Shown: positions 5,841-13,455 of the stretch, piece by piece
Layout: each line of letters begins with the position of its first letter
Numbering within the stretch: the stretch's first letter is position 1
Assembly (NCBI GenBank): GCA_021840785.1
Contig: JAKBXD010000033.1
Span: forward strand, 1-14,747
Length of the DNA: 14,747 bases
DNA from: Pseudomonadota bacterium
GTDB lineage: Bacteria > Pseudomonadota > Gammaproteobacteria > Acidithiobacillales > Acidithiobacillaceae
Direction: 5' to 3'
Notes under the pieces: model-generated
What the model was told of the DNA's origin: nothing
The model's input: only the letters and a program-made list of their open reading frames with translations
Databases searched by the model: none
Translations under genes and position numbers: made by a program

Positions 5841-5903
5841 GTTCACAGAATGCTGAAAAAAGCCCATTTTTTGAGCAGCTCTGGCAATAATGAGGATATC
5901 CCG

Positions 5904-6782
5904 ATGATCCAGAATACGATGGAAAAACCGAATGCCAAACCCTCCAACGAAGTCATTCCTGCGGCTGCGGGGATTGGCCTGCGTTCAAGCCATTATCGTG
6001 ATTTTCAGACCGGAAAACCTGAAACTGCCTGGATTGAAGCGCACAGCGAGAACCTTTTTGCCGCCGGTGGGCTGGCCCATCTGGTGATGGGCCAGATTCG
6101 GAGTAATTATCCCTTGAGTCTCCATGGCGTCGGCTTATCCTTGGGCAGTGCCGATCCGTTGAATACGGAACACCTGCGCCAACTGCAGCGACTGATAACC
6201 CGCTACGAACCCGGCCTCGTTTCCGAGCATCTTTGCTGGGTGTCATCCGAGGGACGCTATCTCCACGATCTATTACCCATGCCTTATACCGACGGCATGC
6301 TCCAGCATATCAGTGATCGTATTGATCAGGTCCAGAGTGTTCTGCAGCGACAAATCCTGATTGAGAACGTCTCGGCCTATCTGCATTTTACCGATGACCA
6401 GATGCCGGAATGGGCTTTTCTGAACGAACTGGTGCGGCGCACTGGATGCGGACTATTGCTGGACATCAACAACCTCTACGTCAGTAGCCGGAATCTCGGT
6501 ATCGATCGGGACGAATATCTGGTCAACCTTAACTCCGATGCAGTTCAGGAGATGCACCTGGCCGGATTTACGGTGGAAACAGCATTGGGACAAGAAGTGT
6601 TGATTGACACCCACAGTCAGGCCGTCTGGCCCGAAGTCTGGTCTCTGTATAGCCGCGCCTTGCAGATTCTCGGACGCCGGGTGCCCACGTTGATTGAATG
6701 GGATACCAACATCCCGCCGCTCAGTATGCTACTGGACGAGGCGCAGAAAGCACAACATATCCTGGAGATGATCCATGAATGA
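5904..6782 (+). CDS. bufB: DUF692 / MNIO enzyme BufB
   Basis: This 292-residue TIM-barrel enzyme belongs to the multinuclear non-heme iron-dependent oxidase family (DUF692). It installs oxidative changes on cysteines of RiPP precursors, here presumably both BufA peptides. Metal-ligand motifs appear in order: EAHSEN (45-50), SLHGVGLSLGS (72-82), SEHLCW (107-112), IENVSAYL (153-160), LLDINNLYVSS (185-195), MHLAGF (217-222), IDTHSQAVWPEVW (234-246) and LIEWDTNIP (263-271). All expected His, Glu, Asp and Asn positions are present. ATG 5904 is preferred (GAGG about 8 nt upstream, family-length product); the open frame extends 30 codons further up, through the hairpin. It overlaps bufC by 8 nt (ATGAATGA). 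It acts in the cytoplasm before export. Confidence 0.93.
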   Translation: MIQNTMEKPNAKPSNEVIPAAAGIGLRSSHYRDFQTGKPETAWIEAHSENLFAAGGLAHLVMGQIRSNYPLSLHGVGLSLGSADPLNTEHLRQLQRLITRYEPGLVSEHLCWVSSEGRYLHDLLPMPYTDGMLQHISDRIDQVQSVLQRQILIENVSAYLHFTDDQMPEWAFLNELVRRTGCGLLLDINNLYVSSRNLGIDRDEYLVNLNSDAVQEMHLAGFTVETALGQEVLIDTHSQAVWPEVWSLYSRALQILGRRVPTLIEWDTNIPPLSMLLDEAQKAQHILEMIHE

Positions 6783-7488
6783 CGCACTGACTTGGCAAAA
6801 ATCGTTTGCAAGCGCCGTGTTTTCGCAAGAAGACGACATCGTCATTCCCGGTCTCGGCGGACCGATTTCTGCTGCCGTCGCTACGGCGATCTACCGTAAT
6901 AATGTGCTGGAGGGATTTAGCGAAGGCCTCAAGAACATCTACGGCGCGATCTTCCTGCTCATCGGGGAGGACTGTTTTCGGGAAATCTCCTATGCCTACT
7001 GTCGTGCCATCCCTTCTTTGTCCGGAGACCGCAATGCCTACGGCGACCGCCTGCCCGCCTTTCTCGCCCGTCATCCATTGACCCGATCGTTGGCCTATTT
7101 GCCCGATATGGCGCGGCTGGAATGGGCCAGCCATGAAGCCTATCTGGCAGCAGACCATGCCGTCGATAACGGGTTGCATGCTTCTGTGCGGCTGGTGGAG
7201 TCGGACTATCCGCTCATGGCGCTCTGGCAACTGTGCCGGCACCCCGATACGGAGGAAACCCTGGATCTGGATACCCTTGGCGGTGACCGCGTGCTGATTG
7301 CGCGTCCTCAAGAGGACGTGCTGATGCGCGGCGTGTCCGTAGGAGAGGCATCCTGGTACCGTGCATTGCTCGACAAGCAGTCACCCGACCAGGCGGCAGC
7401 AGCGGCCCGAATGACCGAACACGGCTGTGATCCCAGGCTCTATTGGGAGTTCGCCGTCCATACAGGACTTTTAGTGAAACGGCACTGA
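6775..7488 (+). CDS. bufC: DUF2063-family BufC partner protein
   Basis: This 237-residue protein of the DUF2063 family is the usual partner that presents the precursor peptide to the MNIO enzyme. The N-terminal domain shows the family pattern YRNNVLEGFSEGLKNIYGAIFLLIGEDCFREISYAY (residues 40-75, quoted here as a span with key pieces RNNV, YGAI, GEDCF). GDRLPAFL and SLAYLPDMARLEWASHEAY follow, and the C-terminal half is less conserved. It overlaps bufB by 8 nt, which implies translational coupling and an obligate complex. The protein is cytoplasmic, with no signal peptide. It is the last gene of the core buf operon; a 73-nt gap separates it from the DsrE-like gene. Confidence 0.9.
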   Translation: MNDALTWQKSFASAVFSQEDDIVIPGLGGPISAAVATAIYRNNVLEGFSEGLKNIYGAIFLLIGEDCFREISYAYCRAIPSLSGDRNAYGDRLPAFLARHPLTRSLAYLPDMARLEWASHEAYLAADHAVDNGLHASVRLVESDYPLMALWQLCRHPDTEETLDLDTLGGDRVLIARPQEDVLMRGVSVGEASWYRALLDKQSPDQAAAAARMTEHGCDPRLYWEFAVHTGLLVKRH

Positions 7489-7561
7489 GAGATGACCGGA
7501 CGTTATGCCTGTGCAGGACGCCCACTTTCGTCAATGTAACCCTTGAATAAGGAGTATCACC

Positions 7562-7939
7562 ATGCCTGAATCCACCGCAACAGACCTTGTCATTATTTTG
7601 ATTACCGGAACCGAGAATCCCAAACGGTTACCTTCGGCGTTTTTCCTGGCGGCTACTGCCGCTGCAGCGGAACAGAGCGTCATCATGTATTTCACGGGAC
7701 CCGCCACGGAACTACTGAAAAAAGGCGTCTCCGAAGCACTTTACCCGCTGCCGGGTGGCAAGAGTGTGGCCGATTTTATGAAATTAGCGGAAGACAATGG
7801 CGTACGCATCATCGGTTGTGCACAGTCACTTGATCTCAACGGCATGACCGAAGCGGATCTCGCCCAGCCTTTACCGCTCTTGACCCCCAGTCAGGCTCTA
7901 CCTGCGCTGGGATCTGCTGGTCGCGTCTTGACCTGGTAG
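7562..7939 (+). CDS. DsrE-like small sulfur-relay family protein
   Basis: This 125-residue cytoplasmic protein has the DsrE/DsrF fold pattern: strand DLVIILITG, helix LPSAFFLAATAAAAE, strand SVIMYFTGPATELLKKG, and a helix with VADFMKLAEDNGVRIIGCAQSLDLNGM. The single cysteine C86 is at the position where DsrE-type proteins carry a sulfur-binding cysteine. These proteins move sulfane sulfur or act in thiol redox; the substrate here is unknown. AAGGAG in front of ATG 7562 supports the start. A strong hairpin closes the gene at 7949-7977. Its position right after bufABC and before CxxC proteins suggests a role in the same thiol/metal response. Confidence 0.75.
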   Translation: MPESTATDLVIILITGTENPKRLPSAFFLAATAAAAEQSVIMYFTGPATELLKKGVSEALYPLPGGKSVADFMKLAEDNGVRIIGCAQSLDLNGMTEADLAQPLPLLTPSQALPALGSAGRVLTW

Positions 7940-7948
7940 ACAATACTC

Positions 7949-7977
7949 CCAAGTCTCCGCGTTTTGCGGAGACTTGG
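7949..7977 (+). terminator. Perfect 12-bp hairpin after the dsrE-like gene
   Basis: CCAAGTCTCCGC (7949-7960) pairs fully with GCGGAGACTTGG (7966-7977) over GTTTT. It begins 10 nt after the stop codon. No T-run follows, so it may terminate poorly or instead shield the upstream mRNA. It marks a boundary between the buf-dsrE part and the downstream redox genes. Confidence 0.6.
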
Positions 7978-8012
7978 CAAATTCACGAAAGAACAGAAAT
8001 GCAGGAAGTGCT

Positions 8013-8663
8013 ATGGGTGACCGTAAATTACTCGTGAGTATCAGCAGAATGATGCTGACGGGGCTGTTGGCCGGTACCTTCTATATCGGCGACGCCATGA
8101 GTTCGGCGGCCACGATCTCTGACCTTTCCGCGCACTCATCCAGGCAGATTTCCAGTTTGTCCAAGCCTTATCTGGGAACCGGTTACGGTCATGCCTTGTT
8201 AAAGTCTTTACATGCATTTCAAGAGGGCCGTGGTCCTGATGCCTTATATATTTTTTGGGACCCGAACTGCATTTACTGCCACATGCTGTATGAAATGCTG
8301 CAAAAAAATCCGGCAGTATGGGAAAAACTGACCGTGCATTGGGTGCCCGTAGGCGTCATCAAGCCCACGTCCATGGCGAAGGCGGCCACGGTCATTGCCG
8401 GTGGAATGCCGGCGCTCAGGCAGGACGAGAACCAGTTTGATCGCACCGGCGAGTCCGGTGGCGCGGCCGTCAGCACAAACCCTAAGACTATAGCGGAAGC
8501 GAGGGAAAATACGGCGGCACTCATCAGACTGATGTCAGAGCAAGGTACGAAAGTGATTGCCACACCTACCCTTTGGTATCCGCAGGGCCACTGGATCAAG
8601 ACGGGGGTTCCGCCCTCTCTGGCCATATTGCTCGCAGCACTGAAGCACACGCCAGAATCCTGA
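8013..8663 (+). CDS. Periplasmic CxxC thiol-disulfide protein (DsbG/DsbC-like)
   Basis: This 216-residue thioredoxin-fold protein has an N-terminal signal or anchor (about 8-33, LVSISRMMLTGLLAGTFYIG). The active site is FWDPNCIYCHMLY with C86-x-x-C89, and the cis-proline loop is ATPT (P185), as in DsbC/DsbG isomerases. The region before the active site is short (about 50 mature residues), so the usual N-terminal dimerisation domain is reduced or replaced. It probably receives electrons from the DsbD encoded downstream and reduces or isomerises periplasmic disulfides; bufferin peptides are possible clients. ATG 8013 is chosen because of AGGAAG at 8003-8008; a longer frame would start inside the hairpin. 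A second, broken CxxC protein of the same type lies at 12796-13401. Confidence 0.82.
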   Translation: MGDRKLLVSISRMMLTGLLAGTFYIGDAMSSAATISDLSAHSSRQISSLSKPYLGTGYGHALLKSLHAFQEGRGPDALYIFWDPNCIYCHMLYEMLQKNPAVWEKLTVHWVPVGVIKPTSMAKAATVIAGGMPALRQDENQFDRTGESGGAAVSTNPKTIAEARENTAALIRLMSEQGTKVIATPTLWYPQGHWIKTGVPPSLAILLAALKHTPES

Positions 8664-8732
8664 AACGACCGGGATTTATCGTAAAAAAACCATTGCGGCG
8701 AACCGCGATTATGGATCGGGAGATCAGAGATT

Positions 8733-9197
8733 ATGAGACGGTACCTGTATACGATTGGACTGGCAGCGCTCTGGATCAGCCCGATGGCCTCGGCTAATCC
8801 GCAATCGCTGACACGTATTCCGAGTCACTATAGCGTGTCTATCACCGTAAACCGCTTAAAACAGGCCATTGTGGCCAAAGGCGCCACCATCTTTGCGGAC
8901 ATCAATTTTGCACATGGCGCCAAATTGGTGGGAATGCCTTTGCGGCCCACGCAACTCCTTATTTTTGGCAATCCTCGTTTGGGTACCCAGCTTCTTGAAT
9001 CGCGCCAGACAGCCGGACTATATCTACCACCGATGAAAATACTGGTGTGGAGGGATGCTCATGGTCAGGTATGGGTGGGGTATCGCAATCCTCAAAAGAT
9101 GGTTCAGGAGAGCGGTATCGTCGGCCATGTCCGGTTAATCCGCAAAATGCAGCATCTGCTGGGAGTGTTCAGCCAACAGGCTGTCGGACAACCATGA
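8733..9197 (+). CDS. Secreted DUF302-domain protein
   Basis: This 154-residue protein has a signal peptide (MRRYLYTIGLAALWISPMASA, cleavage near residue 21). A DUF302 domain covers about residues 38-120: VNRLKQAIVAKGATIFADINF, then HGAKLVGMPLRPTQLLIFGNP and AGLYLPPMKILVWRD with GQVWVGYRNP. DUF302 proteins form a small alpha-beta fold of unknown function, often near metal or redox stress genes and sometimes linked to DsbD/DsbE-type proteins. There are no cysteines in the mature part. GGGAG at 8718-8722 lies before the ATG. The gene sits between a CxxC protein and the ECF sigma gene, so joint control with them is likely. Confidence 0.8.
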   Translation: MRRYLYTIGLAALWISPMASANPQSLTRIPSHYSVSITVNRLKQAIVAKGATIFADINFAHGAKLVGMPLRPTQLLIFGNPRLGTQLLESRQTAGLYLPPMKILVWRDAHGQVWVGYRNPQKMVQESGIVGHVRLIRKMQHLLGVFSQQAVGQP

Positions 9198-9230
9198 GCA
9201 TGCATACTATTCCTGCATGGATTAACCCAT

Positions 9231-9863
9231 ATGGCGGATAATCCAGGCGATACGAAGCATAAAATGCCGCCATCTCTGAATGATCAGGTGCATACCTGCC
9301 AGCCCGAACAATGGCTGGACCGATATGGCGATGGGCTCTACCGGCAAGCCCTGTTTCGGACAAGCAATACGGCGGTTGCGGAGGATCTTGTACAGGAAAC
9401 ATTGCTGGCGGCGTGGCGGGGGCACGCGGGATTTTCAGGGGAAGCACAAGAGCGCACCTGGCTGTATGGCATTCTGGAACACAAAATCCAGGACCATTAT
9501 CGCCAAAATGCGCGTGCGCCCCAGATAAGTGATCTGGAAGTGGATGACCTGGACCCGGATATCGAGGAGTCTGTTTTCCAAAGTAATGGCGCCTGGGCTG
9601 CCCGGCCTGGCGCGTGGGGCCGTGACCCGCAAGAAGCCGCCGAACGGAAGGATTTTTTGCGCATTGTCAGAGGCTGTTTAGGAGAGCTTCCCGAACAGCA
9701 GCGCTCGGCATTTCTGTTGCGTGAGTGGTACGGCGAAGAGATTGCGTTGTGTGCAACAGCCCTGGCGGTCACCGTCAATCATCTCTCCGTTTTACTCCAC
9801 CGCGCGCGTCTGCAGATCAGTCGCTGCCTGGGATTCAAATTTGCGGAAGGAGAGAACCGATGA
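9231..9863 (+). CDS. ECF-type RNA polymerase sigma factor
   Basis: This 210-residue sigma-70-family factor of the extracytoplasmic function group shows region 2 at about 28-92 (LDRYGDGLYRQALFRTSN, AVAEDLVQETLLAAWR, ERTWLYGILEHKIQDHYR) and region 4 at about 142-200 (CLGELPEQQRSAFLLREWYGEEIALCATALAVTVNHLSVLLHRARLQI). The insert between them is longer than in many ECFs. The stop overlaps the next start (ATGA at 9860-9863), so sigma and anti-sigma are translationally coupled. No good Shine-Dalgarno is visible before ATG 9231; ATG 9264 is an alternative. It is the best candidate to drive the buf operon, since ECF control of DUF2282/DUF692 operons is known in Caulobacter. Confidence 0.87.
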   Translation: MADNPGDTKHKMPPSLNDQVHTCQPEQWLDRYGDGLYRQALFRTSNTAVAEDLVQETLLAAWRGHAGFSGEAQERTWLYGILEHKIQDHYRQNARAPQISDLEVDDLDPDIEESVFQSNGAWAARPGAWGRDPQEAAERKDFLRIVRGCLGELPEQQRSAFLLREWYGEEIALCATALAVTVNHLSVLLHRARLQISRCLGFKFAEGENR

Positions 9864-10822
9864 TGAAGCGCCTCATGTTGACCTGTCGGGATGCGTCGAA
9901 GCTCCTGTCCAAAGGCCGGGAACAATCACTCCGTTTCCGGGAGCGGTGGGCGCTTAAGATGCATCTGTTCTTCTGTGTCTCCTGCCGTCGCTATGCTCGA
10001 CAGTTACGCTGGATGGATCAGGCCTTTCATCTGATCGCTGGAAAGTGGGGTTCTTATCACATGAGCACCGATGCCAGGGAGCGGATCCGTGCCAAGTTAA
10101 AAAAAGCCGACTCGGCGTCGCATTGTCATCATGACAAAACCGGAGAAACCCAGATGAACGAAACGACCTCTCCGCCTGTATCTCTGGCGGCACAACTGCG
10201 GCAGACCCAAGCGGATTTTCTTTCCACGGTACCAGTGGATATCCAGGAGGTGCTAGCGGCTGCAAGCGCCTCACTAGCGCAATCGCATCTGGAGCAATAC
10301 ACATTGGGAGTCGGCGCCGTAGCCCCCGATTTCTGTCTGCCTAATGTAGATGGTAAATCTGTTTGTCTGCGTGACGCCCTTGCAAAGGGACCTGTCGTTA
10401 TCAGTTTCTATCGAGGCGGCTGGTGTCCGTATTGCAACCTAGAGTTGCGTGCTCTGCAGCAGCATTATTCGGAAATCTCTGCATTAGGTACGACGTTGTT
10501 GGCCATTTCTCCGCAACTTCCCGATCGTTCTCGGACCGCTACAGAGGAAGATCCCCTTTCGTTCGAGGTATTATCGGATGTGGGCGATGTGGTCGCCCGG
10601 AAATTTGGATTGGTCTACAGCGTTCCCGAGACGGTACGTCCCATCTACCAGCAATGGGGCATTGATCTGCCCGTATGGAATGGCGACGACACATGGGAGT
10701 TGCCGATGCCAGCCACCTTTGTTCTGGATCACGCGGGCACGGTGCGGGGAGCCTTCGTCCAGATGGATTACACCCAGCGTATGGAACCTGCCGATATCGT
10801 TGCTATATTGCGCACCCTATGA
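9860..10822 (+). CDS. Zinc anti-sigma factor in frame with a peroxiredoxin-like domain
   Basis: One uninterrupted 320-codon frame holds two proteins. Residues 1-98 are a soluble zinc-finger (zf-HC2) anti-sigma domain: TCRDASKLLSKGREQSLRFRER, then KMHLFFCVSCRRY with the ZAS motif H35-xxx-C39-xx-C42, and a His/Cys tail (SHCHHDKTG). There is no membrane helix. Residues about 108-320 are an AhpC/TSA peroxiredoxin-like domain with FYRGGWCPYCNLELRALQ (C189, C192), SFEVLSDVGDVVARKFGLVY and MPATFVLDHAGTVRGAF. M99 (ATG 10154) has GGAGA 7-8 nt upstream, so the second part can also be made alone. Either a redox-sensing anti-sigma fusion or two genes that lost a stop codon would explain this. The start overlaps the sigma stop. 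Confidence 0.8.
   Translation: MMKRLMLTCRDASKLLSKGREQSLRFRERWALKMHLFFCVSCRRYARQLRWMDQAFHLIAGKWGSYHMSTDARERIRAKLKKADSASHCHHDKTGETQMNETTSPPVSLAAQLRQTQADFLSTVPVDIQEVLAAASASLAQSHLEQYTLGVGAVAPDFCLPNVDGKSVCLRDALAKGPVVISFYRGGWCPYCNLELRALQQHYSEISALGTTLLAISPQLPDRSRTATEEDPLSFEVLSDVGDVVARKFGLVYSVPETVRPIYQQWGIDLPVWNGDDTWELPMPATFVLDHAGTVRGAFVQMDYTQRMEPADIVAILRTL
10154..10822 (+). CDS. Peroxiredoxin-like protein from internal start
   Basis: This is the alternative, separate product of the preceding frame: 222 residues starting MNETTSPPVSLAAQLRQTQ. Stand-alone members of this peroxiredoxin-like family normally begin with just such a helix (SLAAQLRQTQADFLSTVP), and GGAGA at 10142-10146 is well placed. The active-site region is GGWCPYC, with two cysteines rather than the single peroxidatic Cys of classic peroxiredoxins. 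It probably reduces peroxides or thiols in the cytoplasm. It is given separately so that the reader can see both possibilities; both products may exist. Confidence 0.6.
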   Translation: MNETTSPPVSLAAQLRQTQADFLSTVPVDIQEVLAAASASLAQSHLEQYTLGVGAVAPDFCLPNVDGKSVCLRDALAKGPVVISFYRGGWCPYCNLELRALQQHYSEISALGTTLLAISPQLPDRSRTATEEDPLSFEVLSDVGDVVARKFGLVYSVPETVRPIYQQWGIDLPVWNGDDTWELPMPATFVLDHAGTVRGAFVQMDYTQRMEPADIVAILRTL

Positions 10823-10865
10823 AACGGCAATGACTGGCATTTTTAAGGCGTCTCACAGGGAGCAA

Positions 10866-12776
10866 ATGCGTAGCGTCCTACTAAAATGGTTTATTCTGAG
10901 CTTTGGTATAGGATCATTGCTCATGCTATCCATGGCTTGGGGCAGCAACCAATTCCTGTCTCCAGGCAAAGCATTTGGGTTTACCGCAAAGGTCACCCCA
11001 TCGCACACGCTGGTCGCGCAATGGACAGCCGCTCCCGGATATCACCTTTACAGGAGTCGAATACGTTTACGGGTCGCCCCGCATAATGTGCAGATGGGTC
11101 CTTTTACGCTCCCGCAGGGCAAATGGATGAATATTCCCGGAATAGGACGCATGCGTGTCTATGAGGGAGCGACATTGTTGCGCATACCGTTGCAGTTCAG
11201 CGGCATCCCACCCAAGGCAATCACGGTGACCAGCAGTTACCAGGGTTGCAATACCAGCGTTTGCTATCCCCAGGTCACCACCACATGGCGTTTGCCATTT
11301 ACCGCAGTGGTCAACCCGCATGTCGACCCACGCCTGTCAGCAACTGACACGGTGAAATCAGTTGACATGCCGGAAGATCGTGCAAGTGAGATGCCAGCGG
11401 ATGTCGAAAAAGTCGCGCCACAGTCTGCACCGGAAGTGGCCTTTTCAGGGCAATATACTCAGTTTGCTCAAGGATTACAGGGAGGGCAGATATTTTGGAC
11501 GCTGCTGCTCTTTTTTGTCTCGGGATTGGGACTTGCCTTCACCCCCTGCATTTTTCCCATGATTCCGATCCTGTCGGCATTGGTTGTTGGACAAACCCAA
11601 TCGCAAATGACGACCGCACAGGCACGTATGCACTCTTTCTGGATTTCCTTGGCTTATGTGCTGGGGATGTCTCTAACTTATACACTTGCAGGCATTATTG
11701 CGGCACTAACGGGTTCCTATCTGCAGGCGGCTTTTCAGAATCCCTGGGTGCTGAGCCTCTTTAGCGCTCTCTTTGTTTTGCTCGCTTTTTCCATGTTTGG
11801 ATTTTACGCGTTGCAAATGCCGTCATCGGTGCAGTCGCGCTTGTCACGCTATGGTAAAGGAGGGCACCTCTTTGGTGCAGGCATCATGGGCGTTCTTTCA
11901 GCCCTTATTGTCGGTCCCTGTATCGCGGCACCACTAGCCGGTGCACTGCTCTTCATTGCCCATACGGGTAACGTTGCTCTTGGGGGGATCGCATTGTTCC
12001 TGTTGAGTCTGGGGATGGGCGTTCCCCTGCTTTTGGTTGGCACTTCTGCTGGCCAGGTATTACCCAAGGCGGGTCCCTGGATGGACGTAGTGAAGTACGT
12101 CTTCGGCGTCATGCTCCTGGGGGTAGCCATCTGGTTCCTGTCGCGTATTGTGCCGGGTTCAGTGACGCTGGCTCTATGGGCGGCGCTGGCGGTGATTTCT
12201 GGTGTCTTTATGGGGGCGTTTTCACCCCATTCGGGTATGGCCAGTGGTTGGTCCCGTTTTTTTCAAGGACTGGGGATTCTGGTTTTTGCCTATGGCATCG
12301 TCACAGGCGTGGGTGCGTTGGCCGGTGGCACTCTGGTACTGGAACCTTTAGCGCCCTTTGTCGCCAGAGGCGTCACCACTTCTGCTGCGATCAGCCATCC
12401 CCGATTCATGGTGGTGCGTAGCCTTCCACAATTACAATCGGCACTGGCGGCCGCTAGAGGTCGCCCCGTGCTGATCGATTTTTGGGCGCAATGGTGTGTC
12501 GAATGTCAGCGCATGGATGTCGAAACCTACAATAATCCTCGCGTTGAAAAGTCCCTGCATCCATTCACCTTGATTCGGATCGATGTGACGGCGAACGATG
12601 CAGCATCCCGAGAATTACTCCATCATTTTCATCTTTTTGGACCACCAGCCGTATTGCTGGTGGATCATAAGGGGCAGATGGTGGCTCAGTACGAGGGATA
12701 TGAGGACCCTGACACGCTGTTGCGGCATCTGCACAATGCCCTGAACCAATCCCATGGTGTCCCTGATAGTCATTAA
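10866..12776 (+). CDS. dsbD: Thiol:disulfide interchange protein DsbD
   Basis: This 636-residue membrane reductase carries electrons from cytoplasmic thioredoxin to periplasmic DsbC/DsbG-type proteins. A signal helix (residues 1-25) is followed by the alpha domain (GYHLYRSRIRL, then YQGCNTSVCYP with C128/C133). The membrane core of about eight helices has FTPCIFPMIP (C228) and GPCIAAPLAGALL (C352). The C-terminal thioredoxin-like gamma domain has VLIDFWAQWCVECQRM (C544/C547) and a GPPAVLLVD cis-Pro loop. All three redox pairs are present and the length is standard. ATG 10866 follows AGGGAG and gives a normal signal peptide; ATG 10830 is the alternative. It directly follows the anti-sigma/peroxiredoxin frame and stands between two CxxC proteins that are its likely clients. 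Confidence 0.93.
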   Translation: MRSVLLKWFILSFGIGSLLMLSMAWGSNQFLSPGKAFGFTAKVTPSHTLVAQWTAAPGYHLYRSRIRLRVAPHNVQMGPFTLPQGKWMNIPGIGRMRVYEGATLLRIPLQFSGIPPKAITVTSSYQGCNTSVCYPQVTTTWRLPFTAVVNPHVDPRLSATDTVKSVDMPEDRASEMPADVEKVAPQSAPEVAFSGQYTQFAQGLQGGQIFWTLLLFFVSGLGLAFTPCIFPMIPILSALVVGQTQSQMTTAQARMHSFWISLAYVLGMSLTYTLAGIIAALTGSYLQAAFQNPWVLSLFSALFVLLAFSMFGFYALQMPSSVQSRLSRYGKGGHLFGAGIMGVLSALIVGPCIAAPLAGALLFIAHTGNVALGGIALFLLSLGMGVPLLLVGTSAGQVLPKAGPWMDVVKYVFGVMLLGVAIWFLSRIVPGSVTLALWAALAVISGVFMGAFSPHSGMASGWSRFFQGLGILVFAYGIVTGVGALAGGTLVLEPLAPFVARGVTTSAAISHPRFMVVRSLPQLQSALAAARGRPVLIDFWAQWCVECQRMDVETYNNPRVEKSLHPFTLIRIDVTANDAASRELLHHFHLFGPPAVLLVDHKGQMVAQYEGYEDPDTLLRHLHNALNQSHGVPDSH

Positions 12777-12795
12777 GGAAAATCAAATAGGAGTG

Positions 12796-13401
12796 ATGAG
12801 TATGACCCGGTCAATAAAACAGACCATCGAAGCGGCATTGATCATTGGAACTTTAGGGGTTGCGACAATCGCAGGAGCTATGGCGCAAACGGCCTCGCCA
12901 AAGAAACTGACTGCGGGAATTTTATGGCATTAAATTCTACCGTGTCATCTCACATATATTCAGGATGGACATCATGGCCCTATTATTTATGATTTCCAGG
13001 ATCATAATTGTCCCTATTGCCACGCACTATACGAAAATGAGGTGCCACTCATCAAGGCAGGGAAGTTGACTGTGCGTTATGTGCCGGTGGCCTTTCTGAC
13101 GCCCAGCAGTCCCGAAGAGGCTGCAGATTGGTTACTGTCACCGGACCCATTGAAAACGCTTAACCAATTCGAAACTATCGTAGGTAAAGCGTTTCGGAGT
13201 GGGAGCTATCGGTATTTACCCAAAGAAAAACCCTCGAAAAAAATATTAAAAGAGCTAAAGGAAAACTATTATATGATGGATGCGCTAGGTTTCTCAGGAA
13301 CACCTGCTGTGCTCTATCGCGTCAAAGATGGACAGCTCGGTAGAATTCCAGGATTAATGTCCAAAAGGCAGCTTGCTGTGCTTTTGCCGAAATTGCAGTA
13401 G
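12796..13401 (+). pseudogene. Second CxxC (DsbG/DsbC-like) protein, broken by in-frame TAA
   Basis: The frame starts at ATG 12796 (MSMTRSIKQTIEAALIIGTL) with a clear signal peptide ending near AMA-QT. It reads AGILWH and meets TAA at 12931-12933 (codon 46). The same frame then continues as CHLTYIQDGHHGPIIYDFQD, HNCPYCHALYENEVPLIKAG (active site codons 72-75) and ends with GFSGTPAVLYRV (cis-Pro) at TAG 13399-13401. Because the frame is the same on both sides, a single base change is enough to explain the break; in DsbG-type proteins a polar residue stands there (MWQRM-like context). A GTG at 13042 could restart translation but only after the CPYC site. It is very likely inactive unless the stop is read through or is a sequencing error. 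It resembles the intact protein at 8013-8663. Confidence 0.82.
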
Positions 13402-13455
13402 AATATTATCATTTCTTGCCCACGCCATGTAAAAGAGATTGATTAAGGAGAGCAT

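Noticed and set aside
6721..7311. 196-codon - strand frame over bufC
   Set aside because: It is opposite the conserved bufB/bufC sequence and carries no domain signal.
8693..8704. GCGG-CGAA-CCGC mini-hairpin before the DUF302 gene
   Set aside because: It has only four base pairs and no T-tract; such pairings are expected by chance in GC-rich sequence.
13042..13401. 119-codon frame from GTG 13042 as a separate gene
   Set aside because: It is the tail of the broken CxxC gene and starts after the CPYC active site; the same frame continues upstream to the in-frame TAA.
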